A stretch of DNA of 64,000 nucleotides. It comes from an uncultured Schlesneria sp. (GTDB lineage Bacteria; Planctomycetota; Planctomycetia; Planctomycetales; Planctomycetaceae). Of the stretch, positions 35,002-42,818 are shown in pieces. The notes beneath the pieces were generated by a model. That model searched no databases. It saw only the letters and a program-made list of their open reading frames with translations, and had not been told where the DNA came from. The DNA lies in the NCBI GenBank assembly GCA_903858935.1, contig CAIOKO010000085.1, forward strand, positions 1 through 64,000, in the 5' to 3' direction. The translations under genes were made by a program, and so were the position numbers. The stretch's first letter is position 1; every line of letters begins with the position of its first letter.

Positions 35002-36987
35002 TCAATTGACCAATAAGTAGATCACCCTGATTGCGTGACCTTTGCTTTTGGGATCGGCCGAATTGGCAACCCTCAGTTCCAGGACATGGTCACCTTCCGC
35101 AAGTTCTGCAGCCAGCATTTTTGCCCAGGGAAGATGCAACTGGGGACTCCAGACGGTAAACAGTTCTTGAGTGCGCCATTCACCGTTGTCGACGCGGAAC
35201 TCGACAGCCCCGGTATCTGGCCCGGAGGCAACGAACAAGCCGACCGCGGTTCCGTTAAACTTGAATTTGAGCGTTGACCCGGCTTCTTCGGCGACGAGCG
35301 CCGGCACTTTTACAAATCCGGGACGAGTTCCCGCGTTATCGGAAGGAGACCAATCTGGTACGAGCACCCATCCTTTTTCAACGGTCACCGATTTGTTTTC
35401 CACAACGTCTTTCGGATTGATCAGACGACCGTGAAAGTAACTATGAGCGTCGAGGGGCGACGGTAGTGGTGGATGTTTTGGTTCCGCAGCAACTGTTCCT
35501 GAATCCTTCCAGGCGGCATCGAACAATCGATGAATCGATTTTGCATAAAGTTCATGACCAAACGGTGAAGGATGCAGATCGCGAAAATCTTTCGCCCATG
35601 TGAACTCCTTCGCATGAATTCGTTCCGCCACTTCCCGCGCGAGATTGATGGAGGGTACTCCGTAATGTTCTGCAACTTTCTCATGATTGCCGATCACGGC
35701 GGGGGTCTCACCACGGTTGATTTGTTCGATCTTTCCAGGATCGGCAAAGTGCAGCAAAACGATGTCGATTCCAGGATTTGCCAATAGAGCCTGACGAACG
35801 ATCCCTTCCATTCCTCGTACTTGATCGACATTAGAAAACCCGTTCGTGTCGTCATTCACGGCGGCTTCTTCGAATAAAAGGTCGACGGGACCGCGACTCA
35901 GCACATCGCGTTGGAATCGGAAAGCACCTGGCGTTGAGCCAAGCGATGGAATGCCGGCATTGATGAAGTCGAACTTCGTCTCAGGAAACCGACGTTTGAG
36001 GTCTTCGCAAACCTGATCACGCCAACCAGGAGTTGAAGCGGTGATTGAACCACCAAGGAAGACCACGCGCCCCGTTTTTTCTTTTTCGAATTTAAGACGA
36101 CAATTGTTCAAGCCACCTCGCAGTATGAAGTAATCGTATCCATAGGGGGTCGCGGGTTCGCGGACTCGATCGGCAAACCCGGTATGAGTCAAAACAAAGT
36201 TCACGATCCGAGCCGGGTCTTTCAAACTGTGCGGATGATGGTTGCAGTTAGGCTTGGCTATCATCGTGAATGGACCGCCGAGTTGCTTATATCGTTGCTC
36301 GACAAGTCCCGAATTTTCATCGATTGGTACAACGTCGTCCGTTTCGCCACACACATGCAGCAAAGGGATTTTCGCTTTTGCCAGAGGCGCGAGGTTGTCA
36401 ACGGGATTGAGCTGATACGCGACCGCTTCATCATCGCTGGCAAACCCGTAAAGGTTCTTAACTCGTTCCCAATCGCCGGGTGACCCTTTTCCTTTGCCCT
36501 TGCCTCCAGGCCAGCTCTTGAAGTCGCAGACAGGAGCATCATTGTAAACGCAGGCGACTTTTTCAGGGTTCCTCGAAGCCCAGTTCAAACTAAACAAACC
36601 ACCACGACTGAATCCTTCGAGAACTGTTTTCGACGAAAGAGAAAAATCTTTCGTGACATATTCATACAGGGAATCCATATGCTTCATCGCCACGGGGGAA
36701 CCGTAGAGATTCTGCAGATCGATGTAGGCAACATGAAATCCATTTGCCAGTAACGCGATATCTGCTTGCGGTTCATGTCCAAAGAATTCCGTTCTCCAGA
36801 TCCAGGGGTTGCCCATCGCTGGAGTCTTCGGAACGATCAAGAATGCATTACGTCCATCAACAATGAAGTCGCGTTTTTCATATCCTTGCCATTCGGCACC
36901 CGAAAGGCTGTGCGGAATCCATTGAAACGCCGCAATAAACACAAAGACGACAAGTCTGCGAAGATTCGAAGTCTGAATTAAACGCAT
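35002..36987 (-). CDS. Secreted fusion: alpha/beta hydrolase + SGNH/GDSL hydrolase
   Basis: A 661-residue exported protein with two hydrolase domains. The signal peptide (LRRLVVFVFIAAFQWIP) is followed by an alpha/beta hydrolase (about 30-275): nucleophile elbow EGFSRGGLFSLNWA, acid in GETDDVVPIDEN, His in NHHPHSLKDP. From about 300 an SGNH domain begins: VVFLGGSITAS (Ser block), INAGIPSLGSTPG (Gly block), DLLFEEAAVNDDT (Asn block) and RDLHPSPFGHELYAKS (Asp-x-x-His). A C-terminal beta-sandwich (about 490-660) may bind sugars. It may remove acetyl or ester groups from polysaccharide, with the first domain acting on a second bond; this is inference. It is divergent from the sulfatase gene. Confidence 0.85.
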   Translation of the reverse strand: MRLIQTSNLRRLVVFVFIAAFQWIPHSLSGAEWQGYEKRDFIVDGRNAFLIVPKTPAMGNPWIWRTEFFGHEPQADIALLANGFHVAYIDLQNLYGSPVAMKHMDSLYEYVTKDFSLSSKTVLEGFSRGGLFSLNWASRNPEKVACVYNDAPVCDFKSWPGGKGKGKGSPGDWERVKNLYGFASDDEAVAYQLNPVDNLAPLAKAKIPLLHVCGETDDVVPIDENSGLVEQRYKQLGGPFTMIAKPNCNHHPHSLKDPARIVNFVLTHTGFADRVREPATPYGYDYFILRGGLNNCRLKFEKEKTGRVVFLGGSITASTPGWRDQVCEDLKRRFPETKFDFINAGIPSLGSTPGAFRFQRDVLSRGPVDLLFEEAAVNDDTNGFSNVDQVRGMEGIVRQALLANPGIDIVLLHFADPGKIEQINRGETPAVIGNHEKVAEHYGVPSINLAREVAERIHAKEFTWAKDFRDLHPSPFGHELYAKSIHRLFDAAWKDSGTVAAEPKHPPLPSPLDAHSYFHGRLINPKDVVENKSVTVEKGWVLVPDWSPSDNAGTRPGFVKVPALVAEEAGSTLKFKFNGTAVGLFVASGPDTGAVEFRVDNGEWRTQELFTVWSPQLHLPWAKMLAAELAEGDHVLELRVANSADPKSKGHAIRVIYLLVN

Positions 36988-37143
36988 TTGATTTCCGGGA
37001 TTGGTGATATCTTAATACGCCAACGAAAACGGCTGAGTGAACTTCAATACCGTTTGCGATTTTGGCAACCCTCGGATTAAATGGCAACTTGAGACAGAAC
37101 ACTTCGGTGTCATTTACTTCTCGCATTCAGGAGTTGACCTTCG

Positions 37144-38592
37144 ATGGTTGATCGCGTGAAACGATTACTCTGTGGCGTCTGGTTGATCATTGGATCTGCC
37201 TGCATGCCGTTGTTTGCGGCGGACAGGCCCAACATCGTTTGCTTTGTCGTTGATGATCTGGGGTTCATGGATATCCAGCCAAATAACCCCAACTGTTTCT
37301 ATGACACGCCACATTTGAAGCGACTGGCGGAATCCGGATTGCGATTTACATCAGGGTATGCAGCCTGTCCGGTTTGTTCGCCGACTCGTGCGAGTCTGAT
37401 CACCGGGAAGTATCCACAGCGAACGGGGATCACTGACTACATTGGAGCGGCACAACCTGATGTCTGGAATCGACCCACAAAACTATTGCCCGCCCCCTAT
37501 CGAGATCGACTGCTGCTGGAAGAGACGACATTGGCCGAGACGCTAAAAAGGGCTGGTTACTCCACGATGTTTGCGGGAAAATGGCATCTCGGCCCGGAAG
37601 GATTCTGGCCTGAGACGCAAGGATTCGATTTGAATTACGGAGGGATTGATCGCGGCGGCCCATACGGAGGCAACAAGTACTTTTCACCCTACGGCAATCC
37701 ACGGTTGGCTGATGGACCTGTCGGTGAACATCTGCCTGACCGATTGGCGTCGGAAACCGTCAAGTTCATTGAAGCGCATCGTACAGAGCCGTTTCTTGCG
37801 TACTTTTGTTTTTACTCAGTCCATACGCCGCTGATGGCTCGGAATGACTTAAAATTGAAATACGAAGAAAGGGCCAAAAAACTGGTCGCGACGAATCCCA
37901 AGTGGGGCCAGGAACGCGAACGTGCGGTTCGACTGGTCCAGGATCATGCTGTCTATGCCGGCATGGTCGAAGCAATGGATCAAGCGGTGGGAAAGGTTCT
38001 TGACGCAATTGATCGACTCTCCCTGACTGACAACACGGTCGTGATCTTCACATCCGACAACGGCGGCCTTTCGACATCGGAAGGCCATCCAACATCGAAC
38101 GTGCCATTACGAGCGGGAAAGGGCTGGATGTATGAAGGTGGCATCCGCGTACCATACATCGTAAGAGCCCCTGGCCTGACGAAACCAGGTCAGGTCTGCG
38201 ACACGCCAATTATGAGTATGGACCTTTATCCAACTCTGATGGAATTGGCAGGTGTTACGATCCCGGCAGGTCCTTCAGTCGATGGCAGCAGCCTTGTCCA
38301 ATTATTGAGTGGTGGTGACCTGAAGCCACGTCCCCTGTTCTGGCATTATCCCCATTACGGAAATCAGGGGGGAGCCCCTGGAGGAGCTATCAGGGATGGC
38401 GACTGGAAGCTGATCGAATGGTACGAAGACGGATCTCTCGAGCTTTTTAATGTGAAAACTGATTTGGGCGAGACGACGAACCTGGCCGCCGACATGCCGG
38501 ACAAGGTTAGGGAGCTAAAGGCAAAACTCGCGAATTGGCGGACAGAAGTTGGTGCCGTGATGCCTACGCTAAACCCCAAATCTGCCAGATGA
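37144..38592 (+). CDS. Secreted formylglycine-dependent sulfatase
   Basis: A 482-residue arylsulfatase-type enzyme. The signal peptide (LLCGVWLIIGSACMPLFA) is followed by NIVCFVVDDLGFMD (metal Asps). The modification motif is VCSPTRASLITGKYPQRTG, with Cys78 the residue turned into formylglycine by a sulfatase-modifying enzyme. YSTMFAGKWHLG and TVVIFTSDNGG complete the active site. It likely removes sulfate from algal or animal polysaccharide in the periplasm, like the many sulfatases of planctomycetes. A CAGGAG site lies at 37128-37133. It is divergent from the double hydrolase, suggesting a shared role in degrading modified polysaccharide. Confidence 0.95.
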   Translation: MVDRVKRLLCGVWLIIGSACMPLFAADRPNIVCFVVDDLGFMDIQPNNPNCFYDTPHLKRLAESGLRFTSGYAACPVCSPTRASLITGKYPQRTGITDYIGAAQPDVWNRPTKLLPAPYRDRLLLEETTLAETLKRAGYSTMFAGKWHLGPEGFWPETQGFDLNYGGIDRGGPYGGNKYFSPYGNPRLADGPVGEHLPDRLASETVKFIEAHRTEPFLAYFCFYSVHTPLMARNDLKLKYEERAKKLVATNPKWGQERERAVRLVQDHAVYAGMVEAMDQAVGKVLDAIDRLSLTDNTVVIFTSDNGGLSTSEGHPTSNVPLRAGKGWMYEGGIRVPYIVRAPGLTKPGQVCDTPIMSMDLYPTLMELAGVTIPAGPSVDGSSLVQLLSGGDLKPRPLFWHYPHYGNQGGAPGGAIRDGDWKLIEWYEDGSLELFNVKTDLGETTNLAADMPDKVRELKAKLANWRTEVGAVMPTLNPKSAR

Positions 38593-38708
38593 ACTTGCTT
38601 GAAAACTCCGCATGGACGATCCGAGAGTTTATCGAAATAACAAAGAGATTTTTTGATTGGGAAAAATGCAAGGACATGTGGGTGTTACGCAAAGGCCGGT
38701 TCGGATTA

Positions 38709-39503
38709 TTACACACGATTTTGGGTTCGAATTTGACTAAGAATTCCGTCCCATAAGGAAATTCGCTGAGAAATAGCCCGCAATGCGGTGGTTATCGCTT
38801 CGGATTCGCGATGTTGCTGACTATCGCAAAGTGTGGCGAGTAGTCTTTTTGAAAGCGGGCCATGGTCGTTTGCGTCAAGTTCGATGTGTCGTCGAAGATA
38901 GTGGCCAAATCGTTCGACAGTCACACCTTGGTTTTGTAACGATACGACAAACCTGGAAAACATGTCGGGGATCACATCTTCCCGTCCATAGAAGAATGCA
39001 GCGGCCACTTCGTGGGGCTGACCTTTCATCGCCAGTCGGATCGTCGATTGCACGAACTCACGCGTGCTTGGAAGAATTTCCGCTTTTTTTAGGGCTTGTT
39101 CGATGGGAACTCGGTTTCGAACCTGAGCAACGAACGTCCGAATTGGTCGGGTATCAGCTTCGACTTCTTCCATGGCAGCCAGATAGAGTTCGAAATGACT
39201 TGAATAGCCCCCGCGGCCGTCCTCATCACATTCTTCGCCAAGCACGATTTCGTTGATAAAGCGCGCATGGGAAGCATGAGATGCCGGCGACCAGGGGATA
39301 TCGCAACATGTCACAATATGCTGCAACCGCTTTAGCAGTGACATGAAGTCCCAGACAGCAAACGCATGCTCACGCATGAAAAGCCGTAGATTCTCTTGTG
39401 TCTGAACCGATTCGTACAATGGATGATTCAGTAATTCTGAGCGAAGGTTTTCCAGCACGATCATTTGATGCGAAGATTCGGATGCCAGGAAAGCAGATGA
39501 CAT
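38709..39503 (-). CDS. DUF3050 heme-oxygenase-fold protein
   Basis: A 264-residue helical protein of the DUF3050 family, whose fold is that of heme oxygenases and the related diiron oxidases. The family opening is LRLFMREHAFAVWDFMSLLK, and the middle has HARFINEIVLGEECDED and HFELYLAAMEEVEAD. The C-terminal half has AAAFFYGREDVIPDMF and LRRHIELDANDHGPLS. The several conserved His, Glu and Asp could hold a metal pair, which would make it an oxygenase; that is an inference. It has no signal peptide. It lies downstream of the DUF1501 gene on the same strand, separated by a terminator-like hairpin. Confidence 0.82.
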   Translation of the reverse strand: MSSAFLASESSHQMIVLENLRSELLNHPLYESVQTQENLRLFMREHAFAVWDFMSLLKRLQHIVTCCDIPWSPASHASHARFINEIVLGEECDEDGRGGYSSHFELYLAAMEEVEADTRPIRTFVAQVRNRVPIEQALKKAEILPSTREFVQSTIRLAMKGQPHEVAAAFFYGREDVIPDMFSRFVVSLQNQGVTVERFGHYLRRHIELDANDHGPLSKRLLATLCDSQQHRESEAITTALRAISQRISLWDGILSQIRTQNRV

Positions 39504-39827
39504 GACAAACTTTCTGATGACCTGCGACCGCGTGCGTTCAAAAACACGCCAACCTTTTTAAATCGGGTTGGCGGAGGGGCTCGGCACTTGGAATTCGTCT
39601 ACGGATTGAACGCAGAGTTATAGGAGACTAGGTCATTTTCGACATGTCGACAAGGGCTAAATCTGGAAAAATATTTCGTGAAACTGAATTTTGGAACATC
39701 CGGATCATAGCACATGATGCATGGAAACCCTCGCGTCACATTGAATCTTCAGATGCCATCCGACGAGAAGAAGCGGCGATATCGATCAATTCGAAGTAAG
39801 TTAGTGGATTTCGTCCCAAGCGAACTG
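39504..39827. other. Gap with a minus-strand terminator
   Basis: About 320 bases between two minus-strand genes. The only structure I see is the hairpin at 39547-39573. The promoter of the DUF3050 gene should be just right of 39503. A short ORF (39714-39938, plus) has no support. Confidence 0.5.
39538..39573 (-). terminator. Terminator downstream of DUF1501 gene
   Basis: Read on the minus strand, CGCCAACC pairs with GGTTGGCG around an 11-nt loop, and the stem is followed by TGTTTTTG. It lies about 255 nt after the stop of the DUF1501 gene that ends at 39828. Confidence 0.6.
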
Positions 39828-41303
39828 TCAGGCCAAAAGTTTTTGAACGACGTTTCCGTGAAGATCGGTCAGTCGATAATTTCGCCCCTGAAATTTATAC
39901 GTCAGCTTCAGATGATCCATGCCCAGCAAATGGAGTAGCGTTGCGTGCAGATCATGAACATGCACCTTGTCCTCGGTGATGTAATAGCCAATTTCGTCGG
40001 TGGCACCAATTGTTTGACCGGTTTTGATCCCACCACCGGCCATCCACATTGTGAACGCTTCCACATGGTGGTCTCGGCCCATCATGTCTCGCGGTTCGCC
40101 CTGCGGCGTCCTCCCGAATTCACCACCCCAGATCACAATCGTTTCGTCGAGCAAGCCGCGACGCTTGAGATCGCTAACCAGTGCCGCGGAAGCTCGATCA
40201 ACTTCGCGACAACGATCATCGAGCGATTTCCCCAGTTCCGTCCCGACGTTTCCGTGGTGGTCCCAGTCAGTATGGTAAAGCTGTACGAATCGGACCCCCC
40301 GTTCAACTAATCGGCGTGCGAGCAGACAGTTGTTTGCAAACGAATGCTTTCCCGGTTCGGCCCCATAAAGTTGTAGTGTCTCTGGCGTCTCACCATTCAG
40401 GTCCATTAACTCCGGGGCACTGGTTTGCATCCGATAGGCCATTTCATACGACGCGATCCGTGTCGAGATTTCTGAATCTTGAGTCGACTCGTGCCGTAAT
40501 TGATTCAGATCGTTAACAGCATCGACAAAATCGCGTTGCTGAAGTGAATTCATGCCTGGCGGGTTCCCCAGGTTCAGGATCGGCTCTTTCCCCGAGCGTA
40601 ACGGGACACCCTGAAATTGTGTCGGGAGGAATCCACTTGACCAGAGTGGCGCCCCACCTCGCGGTCCGCGTGGACCCGACTGAAGCACCATGAAGCCGGG
40701 AAGGTTTTGCGATTCACTGCCGATTCCATAGGTCACCCACGACCCCATGCTTGGTCGCCCCATGAACTGCGGCGATCCTGTGTTCATGAACAGCTTTGCG
40801 GGACCATGATTGAAAACGTCGGTGGTCATCGAACGAACAAGGCAGATGTCGTCGGCCACTGTTACCAGGTGCGGAAGACATTCGCTGATGACTGCGGCTG
40901 ACTCTCCATGCGCTCCGAATTTGCGAACCGTCCCCAGAAGTTTGGCATCCGGTTTAATGAAGGCAAACCGTTTTCCTTTGACATACGATTCGGGAATCAC
41001 CTGACCGTGCAGTTCTTGCAGTTTTGGTTTCGGATCAAACAGTTCGAGTTGACTTGGCCCACCAGCCATGAACAGAAAGATCACCGACTTTGCTTTTGCA
41101 GGCCCGTGAAGACCCCGACTTCCCTCATTGAAGCCCGCAGGTTGGAATTCGGCGAAGGCAGGTTGATTTCCCGCAAGCAGTTCGCCCAATGCCATGCCTC
41201 CGAGGCCGACCTGGCAGTTGTGAAAGAAGTGTCGACGAGTGATTTCGCGCAACAAATGTTGTTCACGCGAATCGGGCATCGAACACCGGATGTCACTTTG
41301 CAT
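39828..41303 (-). CDS. DUF1501 family protein
   Basis: A 491-residue protein of the planctomycete DUF1501 family, which has an alkaline-phosphatase/sulfatase-like fold. It has a twin-arginine leader (LREITRRHFFHNCQVGLGG), then KSVIFLFMAGGPSQLELFDPK, a middle CLVRSMTTDVFNHGPAK, and an active-site-like end WGGEFGRTPQGEPRDMMGRDHHVEAFTMWMAGGG. DUF1501 genes usually pair with DUF1549/DUF1553 cytochrome proteins; this one does not, although a pair lies at 42.8-47.2 kb. The start is placed at ATG 41303; the ORF is open further upstream but that part is unlike the family. It is probably exported. The function of the family is unknown. Confidence 0.9.
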   Translation of the reverse strand: MQSDIRCSMPDSREQHLLREITRRHFFHNCQVGLGGMALGELLAGNQPAFAEFQPAGFNEGSRGLHGPAKAKSVIFLFMAGGPSQLELFDPKPKLQELHGQVIPESYVKGKRFAFIKPDAKLLGTVRKFGAHGESAAVISECLPHLVTVADDICLVRSMTTDVFNHGPAKLFMNTGSPQFMGRPSMGSWVTYGIGSESQNLPGFMVLQSGPRGPRGGAPLWSSGFLPTQFQGVPLRSGKEPILNLGNPPGMNSLQQRDFVDAVNDLNQLRHESTQDSEISTRIASYEMAYRMQTSAPELMDLNGETPETLQLYGAEPGKHSFANNCLLARRLVERGVRFVQLYHTDWDHHGNVGTELGKSLDDRCREVDRASAALVSDLKRRGLLDETIVIWGGEFGRTPQGEPRDMMGRDHHVEAFTMWMAGGGIKTGQTIGATDEIGYYITEDKVHVHDLHATLLHLLGMDHLKLTYKFQGRNYRLTDLHGNVVQKLLA

Positions 41304-41421
41304 TGTCTTTCTTTCGCAAACAGCATCACCTGACGAAAGCCTGAATTTCAAAGTCGTTTTGATTGAATTAATGTATGATACGCAATTGATGAATGAATTC
41401 ACGCGACTCAAGGAGAAAAAC

Positions 41422-41787
41422 ATGTCCGCTCAGAGTCTTGAGCAACTACGATCCAGGAAGTGCGTCCCGTGTGAAGGGGGCGTTCCCAAATTGACAAAAG
41501 CCGCGGCCGAAGAACAGCTTGCCAAGCTGGTGGGTTGGATCATCACCGCTGATGGCCAACGAATTCGGAAGGAATGGATCGCCAAGCATTTCATGGCCGG
41601 AATGCGGTTCTTCGATCTCGTTGCAGAAATCGCCGAAGCAGAAGGACATCACCCGGATCTCCACCTCGTCGGTTTTCGAAACGTGGCGGTTGAAATCTGG
41701 ACGCATGCAATTGGTGGGCTGTCCGAGAATGATTTTATCCTGGCCGCAAAGATCGATGAACTACCGATCCAATTGAAGCCGGTTTGA
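41422..41787 (+). CDS. phhB: Pterin-4a-carbinolamine dehydratase
   Basis: A 121-residue enzyme of the PCD/DCoH family, which removes water from 4a-hydroxytetrahydrobiopterin to recycle the pterin used by aromatic hydroxylases. The active-site motif is EAEGHHPDLHLVGFRNVAV, followed by EIWTHAIGGLSENDF (Trp, His and Asp ends). AAGGAG lies just before ATG 41422. It converges with the AraC gene (7 bp apart at 41794). No phenylalanine hydroxylase is near, as is common outside proteobacteria; a molybdopterin-side role has been suggested for some homologues. Confidence 0.93.
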   Translation: MSAQSLEQLRSRKCVPCEGGVPKLTKAAAEEQLAKLVGWIITADGQRIRKEWIAKHFMAGMRFFDLVAEIAEAEGHHPDLHLVGFRNVAVEIWTHAIGGLSENDFILAAKIDELPIQLKPV

Positions 41788-41793
41788 CAGATA

Positions 41794-42708
41794 TCATCGC
41801 CGTCCAGGGTAGTCTGAAGGAGACCAGCCCATCACGCGCTTGAACGTTGTGGAAAAAACAAACGGGTTTTTATAGCCCACGTCGTTGGCGATCGACTCAA
41901 TTTTACGTCGTTGTTCGATCAGAAGCTCCGCTGCACGCCGCATGCGTAACCAGATCAATTGTTGTCTTGGACTTCGTCCAAGCTCCCTGAGACAGAGTCT
42001 TTGCAGTTGTTTTTCGCTCAGATGAACGACGTCAGCCATTTCAGCGATCGTCCAGGGCTGGCCCAAACCTGCAGCAACCCGTTCCCAAAGCTGCCAGATC
42101 CTGGGATCCAGGCGAGTTGGAGCAGCGAAACGCAAAACATAATAATGGACGAGGTCGATCCATTGGCCGATAACAGGAGAATCCATTTGCAGCAATTCAC
42201 GATGGTCATTTTGACTGTCGTGTTTCGTGGCGGTACATTCATGGAATAAGCCGAGAATCGCCAGTCGCAAGCCTTCCGAATCAAACTGCGCGATGACAGG
42301 GGTTTGTGCTGATGTCAGTGGCTGCTGTCCTGAACGCTCCTGATAACGAACCCAGCAGAAATCCCACGACCGACCGGGTGTGGTGTGGAACGCATGTAGC
42401 GTTCCCGGTGGCAGCAAGACAGCCTGGCCAGGGGTACATTTTGTCCAGCGTCCGTCGACTAATACACATCCTTCACCACCGAAACAGGCAAGAAAGTAAC
42501 TGCCACCCAGTCTGGTCCTGACAATCTTGAACGGCGATGGCATACGGGCCACAGCCAAATGTCGGATTCTGTATCGATTGAGTTCGGAGCAGACTTGAGC
42601 TGACGCCAGCCATTCACGCGAATCTTCCGCATCTCCGCGAATCATCGAGACTTCCGCGTCGGGCGGTCGAATGTCGGTTTCAGATAGATTTTGGTCGGGA
42701 CGACACAT
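41794..42708 (-). CDS. AraC-family transcriptional regulator
   Basis: A 304-residue regulator. The N-terminal cupin-like ligand domain (about 45-150) has LPPGTLHAFHTTPG, and the C-terminal double HTH (about 205-300) has TIAEMADVVHLSEKQLQRLC and IESIANDVGYKNPFVFSTTF, with the end VMGWSPSDYPG typical of the family. It likely binds a sugar or similar small molecule and controls the divergent gene cluster at 42819, 110 bp away. The divergent gene is a PSCyt1 protein, so it is a good candidate target. Confidence 0.9.
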   Translation of the reverse strand: MCRPDQNLSETDIRPPDAEVSMIRGDAEDSREWLASAQVCSELNRYRIRHLAVARMPSPFKIVRTRLGGSYFLACFGGEGCVLVDGRWTKCTPGQAVLLPPGTLHAFHTTPGRSWDFCWVRYQERSGQQPLTSAQTPVIAQFDSEGLRLAILGLFHECTATKHDSQNDHRELLQMDSPVIGQWIDLVHYYVLRFAAPTRLDPRIWQLWERVAAGLGQPWTIAEMADVVHLSEKQLQRLCLRELGRSPRQQLIWLRMRRAAELLIEQRRKIESIANDVGYKNPFVFSTTFKRVMGWSPSDYPGRR

Positions 42709-42818
42709 GGAGATCGGTCGCAGTCTGGTTATGATAGAATAGTGTATCGATCGATCAGGAATTGAAGCAGACTGATTGCAAAATACCAGAGATTCGAATT
42801 AAGCGAGACGACATCATA

